64,000 nucleotides of DNA from Acinetobacter sp. TGL-Y2 (lineage in GTDB: Bacteria; Pseudomonadota; Gammaproteobacteria; Pseudomonadales; Moraxellaceae), in NCBI RefSeq assembly GCF_001612555.1, contig NZ_CP015110.1, forward strand, positions 3,162,001-3,226,000, written 5' to 3'. Every line of letters starts with the position of its first letter. Position 1 is the first letter of the stretch. The notes beneath the pieces are model-generated. The model worked only from the letters and a program-made list of their open reading frames with translations. It ran no database searches and was not told the DNA's origin. The position numbers and the translations under genes are program-made. Shown here in pieces: positions 1 to 9,458 of the stretch.

Positions 1-45
1 TCTTGATCAGAACACCGCCACAGCAACAAATTGGGCTAATCCAAT

Positions 46-439
46 ATGAATTCTCGACTTCAATCAGATTCGTCACCGCATGAAAATCTGAATCCAAAAC
101 CAATCAATAAAATGACCTTGCATATTGTGTTTGCTATCGCACTTGCACACTGTTTGAATGATTTAATTCAAGCGTCTCTACCTGCCATTTATCCGTTATT
201 AAAAGCTAATTTTGCACTTAGTTTTACTCAGATTGGACTGATATCACTGGTTTATCAAATTACTGCATCTCTCTTACAACCTTGGGTCGGATTTTATACA
301 GACAAATATCCTAGACCTTATTTACTTCCTATTGGCATGAGCATCACACTGATTGGAATTTGTGTACTGGCCTTCTCGGTCAGCTTTACAATGTTATTGG
401 TGGCCGCTGCATTGATCGGAGTAGGCTCATCTACATTTC
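46..439 (+). pseudogene. fsr: fsr-like MFS transporter, 5' piece (interrupted)
   Basis: This encodes the first 131 residues of a major facilitator transporter of the fosmidomycin-resistance (Fsr) type, an inner-membrane drug efflux pump. Several hydrophobic segments are visible, and the text around residue 127 (GVGSSTF) matches the point where Fsr proteins continue with HPE-ASRVAR-MASGG. That continuation is found at 11,689 and 12,539. Joining 46-439, 11,689-11,713 and 12,539-13,346 gives 1,227 bases, exactly 409 codons, close to the roughly 406 residues of E. coli Fsr (from memory). The gene cannot make a full protein as it stands. The family call rests on recalled similarity to E. coli Fsr. 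Confidence 0.88.
434..439. repeat. 6-bp target duplication of the 11-kb insertion (left copy)
   Basis: CATTTC occurs at 434-439 and again at 11,683-11,688, exactly at the two borders of the insertion. Keeping one copy restores the fsr reading frame. In addition TTTCCCTAATA at 436-446 is repeated in inverted orientation at 11,668-11,678, so the ends carry an imperfect 11-bp inverted match. Confidence 0.75.
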
Positions 440-1310
440 CCTAATATTAAGTAACCTGAATCGCGGATAAGAAACTGACTTGAAAAATAAGAGGACTAGA
501 GCCATCAGTTGAGTTACCACACCTAACTCACAACTCTAGTCCCGATGTTTAATAGTACCGAATTATTCTGCGTAATTGATGATTTCTTTCTTAAATTTGA
601 AGCAACGTATTGGAAATTTCTTAAGCAAAGCCGTCGTTTCTCAAGAGTTTGAACAGCTCACTTGAGTATCTCAGAAATCACCTTTATTGCTATCTGGTAT
701 AAATGTTCTCATTTCAACAATTTCAAAGCATTTTTCACATGGTTGAAACACGATAAAAGTCATTTATTTAAAAGCTTACCCTGTTACCAACGAATGATTT
801 ATCTGATCAATATACATCAATTGGCATTACATGCTTTACATGTAGCTTTAACGAAAGGTCAAAGCAGCCAATATTTATGGCTTGATTCAACAACGCTACC
901 AGTCTGTAAAAATCAGCGGATTCAACGCCATAAATCTCTAGCCAAAATTGCATCTCGTGGTAAAAGTTCGATGGGGTGGTTCTATGGCTGTAAATTACAT
1001 ATCGCGATGAATCAATGTGGTGAAATCGCTTGCTCTGCTTTATCTAATGGCATGTGGCTGACATCAAAATGGTTGAGCATTTGGTTAAAGGTATAGAAGC
1101 AAAACTGTACGCAGATCGTGGCTATATCAGTCAGGACTTAAAAAGCAGATTAAAAGATCAAGGTATTGATTTGATTACCTATCATCGAAAGAACATGCGA
1201 TCTGTTCAGCTCAGTGCCCCAGATGAATACCACTTAAAACAGCGCAATCAAATAGAAACGTTATTCAGTTTATTGAAAGGTCAATACAATTTAGTAACAA
1301 GCAAAGCACG
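440..1310 (+). mobile_element. IS982-family element, 3'-truncated remnant
   Basis: The left border of the island is an IS982-type sequence: leader, then a transposase frame starting at 545. It ends abruptly after the codons for SKAR near 1310, where the KAP remnant on the other strand begins, so the last part of the transposase and the right terminal repeat are missing. The exact left tip of the IS is not certain; it could begin at 440 or nearer 455. Confidence 0.7.
545..1310 (+). pseudogene. IS982-family transposase, degenerate
   Basis: The frame opens at ATG 545 (MFNSTELFCVIDDF). It hits an in-frame TGA at 650-652, resumes through the block LWLDSTTLPVCKNQRIQRHK, and shifts frame near 1050 (one base missing in the codons for NGHVAD). 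It continues to LFSLLKGQYNLVTSKAR and is then truncated. The DSTxLPVC motif, the RGKSSMGWFYGCKLH block and the LYADRGY block are typical of IS982 transposases. With a stop, a frameshift and a lost C-terminus the protein cannot be functional. Confidence 0.82.
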
Positions 1311-2138
1311 TATACAGGCAACTGAATAAGTTTATCTAGGTAGTCGGTTATATGCCTTTCATCGATTCCGTTAAAATGATCTTTAACAGCAAATCTCACC
1401 ATTTCTTCGTCAGCGGCTATAACAAACGCTATATTCTTCATAAATAGAAATAGTCTTAATGATTCCAGTGTCTCAATTGTCTGTTTTGGAAGACATCGAT
1501 CTGAATTATCAACAAAAACAATAACTTTTTTGTTTAAAGATTCCAATAAATCCTCAAATTCATTTTTTAATGCTGTAATCTCTTTTGGTGCTGAACTTTT
1601 TTCCTCGTTAAGAATATCTTTTAAGCTTTCTTTCCCTTTATTAATAGCTTCAGTAACGTGTTGTGCATCTTCTTCCCCAGCACTACCATTGATTCCATTG
1701 CCAATAGAGTCAAGCTTTTGAAAGTAGACCAAATGTGAGAACACCAAAAGCTAAAGCAGTACCTTCAGCTACCCAACCTAGAGCTCTCAATTTATTGATT
1801 CTTTTTCCTATGCTTAATGCTTTTTCGTATAATTTTTCGTCTTGCTTTACTAATTTAGAAATTTCAGTATTAATAACTTCTAATAGTGACGCTTTAGCAT
1901 CATCAAAACCCTGATACAACTAAGCATCAAATCTAATAATTATATAATCATCATTGTTTTCCATATGTTCAAGATTTTTTTCAATTAGATTTAAGATCGT
2001 AGATTTACCAGTTCCCCATGACCCAAATACGCCTATTGAAATAGACAACATCTGAGGATTCTGAAGCACATTGATAATAATTTCTGATGCTTCAGAATAG
2101 TTTAAAAAATCTATCTTTGATTCTACATCGGACCACAT
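1311..2138 (-). pseudogene. KAP-family P-loop NTPase, degenerate and truncated
   Basis: Reading leftwards from ATG 2138 (MWSDVESK), a Walker A motif GSWGTGKST is followed by a frame that should read FDAWLYQGFDDAKASLLEVI, but the Trp codon is TAG near 1920. The second piece (to about 1740) has hydrophobic residues of the membrane insertion typical of KAP ATPases (GALA-type helix), then shifts frame. The third piece carries the Walker B-like VIVFVDNSDRC and IAFVIAADEEMV. It is cut at 1311 by the IS982 remnant. KAP proteins are membrane-associated NTPases, some linked to phage exclusion; here only a relic remains. Confidence 0.78.
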
Positions 2139-2248
2139 AAAAACCACCGAAAAATTTATATTTTTTAGAAATTTACTTTGTTTTTTTGAATTTTAGATAC
2201 TATCGATTATCCATTTAATGAAATTTAGATGTATCTGATTTGTGACTA

Positions 2249-2470
2249 GTAGCCCTCTTGCGAAAGTAAAAACTACCTCCATATAAATGTCATGAGATAT
2301 CAGAATTAAACCTTTTTTCAGATTCTGAATTCAAACGCCTGGTTGGCGTACCTCGACAGGTCTTTACTGAAATGCTAGATGTTTTAGTAAAACCAGAATC
2401 ACTCAAAAAGAAATCAGGTCGTCCTCATACTTTAGATTTAGAGGATCAATTGTTATTAACACTCAACTAC
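2249..2470 (+). mobile_element. IS5-family fragment (5' part), interrupted by the next IS
   Basis: Conceptual translation near 2300-2470 gives FSDSEFKRLVGVPRQVFTEM and GRPHTLDLEDQLLLTLNY, the N-terminal helix-turn-helix part of an IS5-type transposase different from the 914-bp copies. One base is missing just after its probable start (atgagatatcag). The frame is cut at 2470 by the 914-bp element, which inserted at a TA dinucleotide, so this is an older relic. The left boundary is approximate. Confidence 0.65.
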
Positions 2471-2472
2471 TA

Positions 2473-3386
2473 GATCTCTTTCATAAATCAAAAAGTGACC
2501 ATTCTTTTGGTCAATATTTGCACTCCGGATTTCTTGGCATTGGTGCATAATCTACGGATGAAATACATCGATTCAAAAAAGCTTTCTGATTCTCAGTTCA
2601 AGCGATATACAGGCATCTCATGGTCAACCTTCTATTCAATGGTTGAGCAATTGAAAATGAATATCCCTGCCAAGGGCAGACCACCCAAGTTAAGCTTGGA
2701 AGATCAGGTTCTGCTCTGTCTGAGTTATTGGCGGGAATACCGAACTTTATTTCACGTTGCGACGAGTTATGGGGTTTCAGAGCCGACAGCTTCAAGAATT
2801 GTGCGTCATGTTGAAGAATGCCTGATTCAGTCTAAATTGTTTAATTTACCCAAAGCTTTACCCGAAGGCGGAGGCATTGACTGGAATGTTGTGATCGTGG
2901 ATGCCACAAAAATTCCAATACAAAGACCCAAAAAAACAGAAGAAAAGCTATAGCGGTAAGAAAAAGACGCACACCTATAAAGTACAGGCCATAATTCACT
3001 ATAAAACTCAGCAAATTCTGAGTTTGTGTAGCAGTCGCAGTACAGTACATGATTTCGAGCTATTCAAACGAAATTTAAAGCAGATACCTTTAGGGGCTTT
3101 CATCCTTGCAGATAAAGGCTATCAAGGGATTTATACTGTGTATTCTAATAGCCTGTTGCCGTTCAAAGCCAAAAGGCGCTGTAAACTGGATCCTGAACTC
3201 AAACGTTATAATCGTGAAATCAATAAAAGAAGAATCGGAATTGAGCCTGTATTCGGCAGTTTAAAAAAGTTTAAGATTCTTTCGGAACGTTATCGAAACC
3301 GAGGCAAAAGATTGGGCTTGAGATTCAATTTAATTGCTGGAATTTATAACTTTGAGCTGAGTAAAAAATGATTTATGAAAGAAGTC
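2473..3386 (+). mobile_element. IS5-family element copy 1 (914 bp)
   Basis: Terminal inverted repeats GATCTCTTTCATAAATCA and (reverse of) GATTTATGAAAGAAGTC bound a 914-bp unit flanked on both sides by TA. Two further units of exactly the same length lie at 10,478-11,391 and 23,550-24,463. The three differ at many positions, so they are not recent copies of one another. TA flanks, two overlapping frames and length fit the IS427-like part of the IS5 family. Confidence 0.88.
2558..3371 (+). CDS. IS5-family transposase, ORFA plus ORFB by +1 frameshift
   Basis: ORFA (2558-2953, 131 aa) carries the helix-turn-helix region and the first catalytic Asp (VVIVDATKI). ORFB (from about 2901 to 3371) carries the second Asp (ILADKGYQG) and the Glu region (RRIGIEPVFGSLKKF). 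They overlap in the +1 frame at an A-rich tract, CCCAAAAAAACAG near 2930, and the protein is complete only if ribosomes shift there. The same arrangement recurs in all three copies, so it looks native. This copy has Lys where the others have Glu in ATEI, and Pro instead of His after GIE, so its activity is uncertain. Confidence 0.82.
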
Positions 3387-3598
3387 TACCTAATAAACTA
3401 TATTAAATGATTAGCTGTTTTTACTTAAGTTGCTCACCCATTCTCATAAAAGTGACCATCAATTTCAGATCGCAAACTTTTATCTTTGAAGTGTTCTTTT
3501 TACTAGCATGGTAGGTTTAAACCATCCGCATGCACTTCATCTGCTAACGGTGTATCTTCGATATAAAGATATCTTTTGTTTAGCAGTCTACAAATGCA

Positions 3599-4098
3599 AT
3601 GAAATTAACTAAAAAAGATTTCATCTATGATTTTTTACTATCCTATTGGCATCGTAGTCAGTCTGTGGCGCGTGTACGTTTGGGTGAGCAAAATTTAGCC
3701 CTAAATAAAGAAAATTCCATTTTTGGAAGCGCTAGCTTTATTTTAAAATCGCAAAACAACAAGACCTACACAGTCTTATAGATCAAATGAAAAAGGAAAA
3801 GCGAACTGAGAGTAATAAGATTCGTTTCTTGATCGTGAGCGACTTTAAAATACTTTTAGCAATCGATACAAAAACACAAGATACAGTGGATGTTCCATTT
3901 AATGATTTGGCCAAGAAATTCAATTTTTTTTACCTTGGGCTGGTATTGAAAAAGCAGTTTACCAAGGTGAAAACCCTGCTGACGTTAAAGTTGCTGAAAA
4001 ATTAGCAGAACTCTTTGATGAAATTAAAACTGATAATTTTGATGAAGATGCACTGAATAATAATGCAAGCTCGTGCTTATGAAGCTCGTAATTCTTAG
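3599..4098 (+). pseudogene. MmeI-like DNA methyltransferase/restriction enzyme, N-terminal remnant
   Basis: The pieces translate as MKLTKKDFIYDFLLSY, then VPFNDLAKKFNFF, then LPWAGIEKAVYQGENPADVK and AEKLAELFDEIKTDNFDED in successive frames. This is the pattern I recall for the N-terminal domain of MmeI-type class I methylases (type IIL restriction-modification). At least three lesions are visible: a TAG after YTVL at 3779, a frame change in the T-run near 3925, and a small deletion near 4072. The catalytic methylase domain is absent; helicase sequence begins near 4098. Family assignment is from memory and moderately sure. Confidence 0.6.
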
Positions 4099-4530
4099 TA
4101 TCTATTCCTTAAAGCTCCACCTGCTTCATGTAAGTCTCGTACTTTAATATTTTTGGCACTTGATAAACCGCACAATCAATACATTTAAAAAGTCATTATT
4201 GCTGTGCCTCAGCGTTCAATTGGTGGTTCATTTACGAGTACAAAACTCACAGAAAATGGTTTCTTTACGGATTGGGGTATTAAGCCTGAAAATAATTTAT
4301 GTACTGTGGGTGGTGATAAAAGCAACGTAAAAGCAGTTAAACATTTTATGGATAGTTCTGATCAAATCTTAATGTGTACTCATGCAACATTAAGATTTGC
4401 TTTTGAAGAGCTAGAAGATATTGTATTTGATAATACCTTAGTTGCAATTGATGAATTCCATCATGTATCAGCAGATGCTGATACTATTTTGGGTACTGTC
4501 GTCATTTCCAAAGAACTGTGTGAAAAATTT
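4099..4530 (+). pseudogene. DExH-box helicase fragment
   Basis: The readable part gives a damaged P-loop (LKAPPASCKSRTLIFLALD, expected GKS replaced by CKS), an in-frame TAA near 4193, then VIIAVPQRSIGGSF, ILMCTHATLRFAF and the DEFH box (LVAIDEFHHVS) of a superfamily 2 helicase. The frame runs out at 4540 into the TetR gene on the other strand, so motifs III-VI are missing. Placed next to a methylase remnant it may derive from one dismantled restriction or defence locus, but the two pieces need not have belonged together. Confidence 0.65.
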
Positions 4531-4531
4531 A

Positions 4532-5104
4532 CTAGCCTCTGATATTTTCCTGGTTTATAAAATCATAAACTCTTAATACTGAATATAGTGAATTTTGAGC
4601 AATACATTCATCATACCCAAAAACCACAAATCTATTAATAAGTCCCTCTAATATATTAAAAATAATATTAGTCAAAAATCGACTCTCCTTGATTTCGAGT
4701 AGATTTCCATTAATAAAATGTTCCAACCAAAATTTATGTTGCATCGCAATGTTTACAGCTTCTTGGTTTTCTTGGGGCATATCTACAGCAATCTTAACAA
4801 ACATACATCCATGATAATCAGTAGATTTAAACCAATTAAAATGCCATTGGAATAAGCTTGTTATTTTACCTCTCACAGATTGGTCACCGTTGGCAACGAA
4901 TTCGGTCAAAGAAGATCTGAAGCGATCATCACGCTTTTTTAAAACCTCAGTGATTAAGCACTGTTTGGATTTAAAATGAGTGTACATAGTCGTTTTGGAT
5001 GAGCCAGATATGTCACGGATCAAATCAACACCAACAGCTGTATAGCCATGCTCATTGAATAACTTCTCTGCGACGTCCAATATTTTCTCAGAAGATCTAG
5101 TCAT
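4532..5104 (-). CDS. TetR/AcrR-family transcriptional regulator
   Basis: 190 aa. The N-terminal 60 residues form a TetR-type DNA-binding domain (ILDVAEKLFNEHGYTAVGVD, then SGSSKTTMYTHFKSK); the rest is a helical ligand domain with Cys at CMFVKIA. It is divergent from the HPP-family gene with 75 bp between the starts, and that gap contains an inverted repeat TACAG-AC-CTGTA at 5112-5123. The simplest reading is local repression of the divergent cluster and of itself, relieved by a small molecule handled by the cluster. The ligand cannot be read from the sequence. Confidence 0.9.
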   Translation of the reverse strand: MTRSSEKILDVAEKLFNEHGYTAVGVDLIRDISGSSKTTMYTHFKSKQCLITEVLKKRDDRFRSSLTEFVANGDQSVRGKITSLFQWHFNWFKSTDYHGCMFVKIAVDMPQENQEAVNIAMQHKFWLEHFINGNLLEIKESRFLTNIIFNILEGLINRFVVFGYDECIAQNSLYSVLRVYDFINQENIRG

Positions 5105-5111
5105 AAAACAA

Positions 5112-5125
5112 TACAGACCTGTACA
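5112..5125. promoter_or_regulatory. Candidate TetR operator, site 1
   Basis: TACAGACCTGTACA contains the perfect inverted repeat TACAG-AC-CTGTA. It lies 8 bases upstream of the tetR start and 55 bases upstream of the HPP gene, where a TetR protein would cover both promoters. Site 2 at 5730-5743 matches it at 13 of 14 positions. Confidence 0.6.
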
Positions 5126-5179
5126 ATTATTAAAAGTTATGTCTATTATATACTCTCACATCCAAAGGAGGGTGAATTT

Positions 5180-5710
5180 GTGAAAAGATTACTTGTCGGA
5201 AATGAAAATTTAGCTCCAAAACCACCTAAAAATGAAGTTTTGAAAGGTTTAGTCGGTGGAACACTTGGAATAATGATACTGCTCTTATTGTCAGAATATT
5301 CTCAACATGTTTGGATTATGGCTCCATTTGGCGCTACATGCGTTTTATTATTTGCAGCGTCAGCATCGCCGCTAGCACAACCTAGAAACGTAATTTTTGG
5401 TCATCTAATTACAGCATTTGTTGGAATACTATTTTTAAAATTATTTATTATCAATATTTTAACGATATCTTTAGCGGTTGGATTAGGCATCGCCTTAATG
5501 CAACTAGGTAGAGCAATTCACCCCCCAGCTGGCGCTAATCCTTTAGTAATTCTATTAACAGCGAGTACCGTACATTACGGATGGCACTTTCTGATTACAC
5601 CAGTATTAGTAGGTTCAATTTCATTGGTTCTTGTAGCTGTATTAGTAAATTATATTTTTGATGGAAAAAAATGGCCCAATTATTGGCTCGCTGTAATAAA
5701 AACGAAATAA
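5180..5710 (+). CDS. HPP-family integral membrane protein
   Basis: 176 aa, starting at GTG 5180 behind a strong ribosome site (AAAGGAGGG at 5164-5172). It has about four or five hydrophobic segments and the family signature HPPAGANP (about residue 114) plus APFGATCVLLFA. HPP proteins (PF04982) are small membrane proteins; plant members carry nitrite, while bacterial roles are mostly unproven. It is the first gene downstream of the TetR operator and probably the transporter or sensor component of the cluster. Substrate is not inferable. Confidence 0.85.
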   Translation: MKRLLVGNENLAPKPPKNEVLKGLVGGTLGIMILLLLSEYSQHVWIMAPFGATCVLLFAASASPLAQPRNVIFGHLITAFVGILFLKLFIINILTISLAVGLGIALMQLGRAIHPPAGANPLVILLTASTVHYGWHFLITPVLVGSISLVLVAVLVNYIFDGKKWPNYWLAVIKTK

Positions 5711-5729
5711 AAACAGAGCAAACTAAATG

Positions 5730-5743
5730 TACAGACTTGTACA
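5730..5743. promoter_or_regulatory. Candidate TetR operator, site 2
   Basis: TACAGACTTGTACA, within the larger symmetric TGTACA-GACT-TGTACA at 5728-5743, repeats the tetR-promoter motif (site 1 at 5112). It lies between the HPP gene and the tautomerase gene, 10 bases before ATG 5754, suggesting a second regulated promoter or an internal repressor roadblock. It also argues that the upstream ATG at 5727, which would lie inside the operator, is not the start. Confidence 0.55.
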
Positions 5744-5753
5744 GAAAAGAAAA

Positions 5754-6146
5754 ATGCCTCTTATAGCGATATCAAGAAACAAAAAGGGCTTAGCTCATTT
5801 AGATGAGCAAGCCCTTTCAAAAGAACTGATCACGGTCACACATAAAAGCTTATCAAAAAGCCTTAATCAGACCGTCATTAACTTTCTAAATTTAGATTCT
5901 TGTCATGGCAATAACGGCGCTATCGATGCGTCATATCTAAGTGTTGACATTAAAATCACCAAAAATACGAATTCTGAATCGGAGAAAGGCGATTGGATTA
6001 AGTGTGTCTGGGAAATATTAAGAAAATATATTCCAAATATTGAAAAGAACATCAATTACATCTCTATCACTGAAGTAGAGAGTAATGCATGGGGTTACAA
6101 CGGCTTAACACAATTAAAAAGAGCAACAACTGGAGATAAAAAATGA
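5754..6146 (+). CDS. Tautomerase-superfamily protein (MSAD/CaaD-like size)
   Basis: 130 aa from ATG 5754. The mature protein would start PLIAIS, placing a proline at position 1 as required in the 4-oxalocrotonate tautomerase superfamily. Length and the C-terminal ITEVESNAWGYNG block resemble the fused two-unit members such as malonate semialdehyde decarboxylase rather than the 60-residue 4-OT. I chose 5754 over the in-frame ATG at 5727 because only the later start exposes Pro1 and it leaves the operator outside the gene. It lies 8 bases before the cupin gene; probably co-transcribed. Reaction unknown. Confidence 0.7.
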   Translation: MPLIAISRNKKGLAHLDEQALSKELITVTHKSLSKSLNQTVINFLNLDSCHGNNGAIDASYLSVDIKITKNTNSESEKGDWIKCVWEILRKYIPNIEKNINYISITEVESNAWGYNGLTQLKRATTGDKK

Positions 6147-6153
6147 ATTTTCC

Positions 6154-6540
6154 ATGCCCACCACAGACAATGACACAACAATAGATTTCAATTTTGGTCG
6201 TGATATTCCTGTTCCTGAAGATTTTGAGTTTGAACCGTATCAATTGGGCATACGTGAAGGTGTCGATATTTGCGTTCTATTTTCAGAAAACGTGGGTGAT
6301 AAGACAGGGGCAGATCTTGCATTTTTAAAATATCAGCCCGGTGCCTATGTACCTGGCCATGTACACATTGGTTATGAAACTGTTTTGGTTTTACAAGGTC
6401 AATATATAGAAAACGGAGTTGAATATCGTCCCGGATCTTTTATTGTTCGAGCGCCCGGTACATGTCATAGCATGGCATCACAAGAAGGCTGTCTAATTCT
6501 TGCTTCTCGTTATAAACCAGTACAACAACTGCCAAACTAA
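6154..6540 (+). CDS. Cupin-domain protein (ChrR-like)
   Basis: 128 aa single-domain cupin. The metal-binding pattern is visible as GHVHIGYETVLVLQG followed, after ENGVEYRPGSF, by PGTCHS: two His, one Glu and a later His. Such small cupins are dioxygenases, acetylacetone-cleaving enzymes or anti-sigma-type sensors; the sequence does not decide. It sits 7 bases after the tautomerase and 7 bases before the CoA-transferase start, so translation is probably coupled. In this setting an enzyme acting on an organic acid seems more likely than a regulator. Confidence 0.8.
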   Translation: MPTTDNDTTIDFNFGRDIPVPEDFEFEPYQLGIREGVDICVLFSENVGDKTGADLAFLKYQPGAYVPGHVHIGYETVLVLQGQYIENGVEYRPGSFIVRAPGTCHSMASQEGCLILASRYKPVQQLPN

Positions 6541-6547
6541 GCGAATT

Positions 6548-7938
6548 ATGAAAATAATATCAAAAGAACACTTCGTTAAATTAGTGCAGCCTGAATCCAC
6601 ATTATTGATTGGTGGGTTTGGCTGTTGCGGTTCACCAGATTTTCTTTTAAGAGCCATCAAAGAATCATATTTGCAATTCGATACACCTCATTCTTTGAAC
6701 CTTATGTTTATTTCTGCAGTAGGTGATAAAGATCTAAAGGGTATTAACTACATTGCTATTGAGGGATTAATCAAATCTACGGTAGGTGGGTTCTATGGAT
6801 TTTGTCCAAGACTTTCAACTCTTATTGATAAGAAGTTGATAGAAGCACACAACTGGCCCCTTGGTATATTTCCTCGTTATTTTTCAGAAATTAGCTATGG
6901 ATCTAATGGATTAAATTCGAGAGTAGGTTTGGGAAGCTTTGTTGATCCCAACCTTTCAGGCGGTGTAATCAATAACACAGCTGAATCATTGCTTAAAGCT
7001 GTAATGATCAATAACGAAGAACATATTCACTACCCAAAACTAGATGTTGATTTCTTTATATTTCGTGCAAGCGAGGCAGACGTAGAAGGAAACATATCTA
7101 TGTCTAAAGAGTCGGCTAGTTTTACCAGTATGGAGCAAATTCTTGCGACAAAACGATTGGGTGGAAAGGTTGTTGTTGAAGTCGCAAAGATTTCAGAAAA
7201 AGCCTCAGTTCAAGATGTAAGTATTCCTTCAGGATTAATTGATTACATCATCGTAAACAACGAAGAAATTACATATCCAACCTATGGGCATAGTGATGAT
7301 CTTAATAAGTTAAATATTCCCATAAGTGAAAACCGTCTTGATATAGCTCGTACAGCCTATGAAGTATTTGATCAGAGTGGATCGACAGTTAATTTTGGTA
7401 TTGGCATCTCGGCATTAATACCAAGAGTCGCTAAATTCGGTGAATCACATATTAGTGTTGAATCAGGACTTATTAGTGGACTTCCATTAGAAGGTCTTTC
7501 ATTCGGGCATGTAGAAAATCCTCTTATAGAACTATCTCAACTGAACTTGTTCTCAATGTATGAAGCACAAGGAATTGATACGACATTTCTTGGTTTTGTA
7601 GAAATTGACAAACAAGGTCGTGTAAACGCGAGTCGTATTGGTAATTCATGGACTGGGATAGGTGGCTTTTTGAATATTGCATATTCAGCAAAAGTCATCG
7701 TTTTTTGCGGAATTTTAGGGACCCGTAAAAGTTCGTAGATAAAGTAAATGAAATAACTATGGACTTAAACCATGAAATATTTTCAAAGAAAGAAATATAT
7801 CTCGCTTGTGAAATAGGTACCTTTGTATATGCAAACGGCAGATTCAAGCCGTTAAATATCAAAGATGAAAAGCTACTTCAAGAACATAACAATTTTTTTA
7901 ACCTAAATATTAATAATTACGAATTAAAGGTCAATTGA
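6548..7938 (+). pseudogene. Family I CoA-transferase (YdiF/propionate CoA-transferase-like), frameshifted
   Basis: From ATG 6548 the frame shows the N-terminal half with a glycine-rich loop (LIGGFGCCGSPDF), and the C-terminal half with VNFGIGISALIP and VESGLISGLPLEG, the region of the catalytic Glu of class I CoA-transferases. The frame stops at 7736-7738, but the expected continuation FVDKVNEITMDL is present one frame over from about 7727 and runs to the TGA at 7936-7938, 1 base before the next ATG. One base added or lost in the short A-run near 7727 explains this. Repaired length is about 463 aa, a little short for the family. Either a recent mutation or a sequencing error. Confidence 0.75.
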
Positions 7939-7939
7939 A

Positions 7940-9448
7940 ATGAAAAAAGTAATTAATGACATTATCGTAGTAGGTGCAGGGGCATCAAGTTTAAGTTTTT
8001 TACATTCCCTTGTTAATAAGGTAAAACCAAATGAACATTTCAACATAATTGTTATAGATAAAGACCGTGATTATGGTTGTGGCAATGCATATAAAGATGA
8101 TGTATCGACAAATTTATTAAATACAAAAGCTGGTTATATCACGATTGATAAAGAACAAAAGGGCGATTTTTTTAACTGGCTAAAAAAAAATGAAAGTAAT
8201 TGGCGATCTGAATTTTCTGACTTAGAGATTACCGTAGATTCATATTTACCAAGACCATTATTTGGCGCATACATGCGTGATAAGTTTGATACGTTGATCA
8301 AAGATTCTCTTGCAAAAAATGTCAGAATCTCAACGGTTAAAGGTGAAGTCGTAAATGTACAAAAGATCTCTAACCTTAAATATACAACCCATCTATCTTG
8401 TGGTTTAAAACTTGAATCAAATGTCGTGATATTAGCGACAGGTACGAGTTTTTTAACCAAAGATGTATGTAAGCTCAATGATAATATTTTCAATTCGCCG
8501 TATCCGCTGAAGAAACGTATTGGTCAGATTGATCAAAATGATTCAGTACTAATTATCGGTGCAAGGTTAAGTGCTATTGATACGATTGTGGCCCTTAAAG
8601 ATAATGGTCATAAAGGCAAAATTACGGTTCACTCAAGAAGCAGTACTTTCCCTTGTGTCCGTGGTACACAGGATAGATATTTGAACCAATTTTTGAATAT
8701 TAATTACATTGAACAGAACAATATCAAAATCAACATTGAAAACCTAAAGGCATTATTCGATAAGGAAATGGCGAATTACCTTAAAGAAAACTCAAATGTT
8801 GAATTAGCCAATGAATCATTTGCAATTAAAAATTGTGTAGTAGGCAGCTTCAAGGAATATTTGCTGAATGAATTAGAGATGGCATCTAAACCACGACCAT
8901 GGCAAGCAATCCTATACGATACGAATTTAATTTTGAGTTATATCTGGAATTTACTTGCAGATGATGAACGTAAGTTATTTATGAAATCACATCTAAGCCA
9001 TGCAATGGCTATGCGTGTATCTATTCCAGAACTCAATGCAAGAAAGCTTGTTAATTACATTGATGAAGGAAACCTAGAATTTATCTCTGGTAGTTGTGTA
9101 GTAGAAACATCAGCTGCGAATGAAATCAAATGTACACTCAATGGAAATGAACAGGTATACGATAAAGTAATTTATGCAACAGGATCTCCAAGAGATTTAA
9201 CACATTCAGATTCAATTTTATTTAGAAACTTGAATGATAGTGAAATCATAGGGAATAATGAATACGGTGGAATTTCTGTATGCAAAAATACATTCCAGGT
9301 CCTTACTAATAACGGACACGTTAATGAAGGATTATTTGCTTTAGGCGAAATCACCAATGGCACACATTTATTCAATAGCGCATTAGACATCATTGTTAGC
9401 CATAGTTCGAAATGTAGTGAATTAGTACTTAGTAAAATTAGTGCTTAG
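7940..9448 (+). CDS. FAD/NAD(P)-binding oxidoreductase (NAD_binding_9 type)
   Basis: 502 aa. An N-terminal Rossmann motif (IIVVGAGASS, residues 8-17) binds FAD; a second nucleotide-binding site follows near residue 203 (VLIIGARLSAIDT); an ATGS turn appears near residue 413 (YATGSPRDL), and the C-terminal part ends LGEITNGTHLFNSALD. The pattern fits YdhS/HydR-like flavoproteins (PF13454) that act on unidentified substrates or tailor small molecules. The start overlaps the ribosome region immediately after the CoA-transferase stop, so it belongs to the same transcript. Chemistry of the reaction is not readable here. Confidence 0.8.
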   Translation: MKKVINDIIVVGAGASSLSFLHSLVNKVKPNEHFNIIVIDKDRDYGCGNAYKDDVSTNLLNTKAGYITIDKEQKGDFFNWLKKNESNWRSEFSDLEITVDSYLPRPLFGAYMRDKFDTLIKDSLAKNVRISTVKGEVVNVQKISNLKYTTHLSCGLKLESNVVILATGTSFLTKDVCKLNDNIFNSPYPLKKRIGQIDQNDSVLIIGARLSAIDTIVALKDNGHKGKITVHSRSSTFPCVRGTQDRYLNQFLNINYIEQNNIKINIENLKALFDKEMANYLKENSNVELANESFAIKNCVVGSFKEYLLNELEMASKPRPWQAILYDTNLILSYIWNLLADDERKLFMKSHLSHAMAMRVSIPELNARKLVNYIDEGNLEFISGSCVVETSAANEIKCTLNGNEQVYDKVIYATGSPRDLTHSDSILFRNLNDSEIIGNNEYGGISVCKNTFQVLTNNGHVNEGLFALGEITNGTHLFNSALDIIVSHSSKCSELVLSKISA

Positions 9449-9458
9449 TCATACATAG

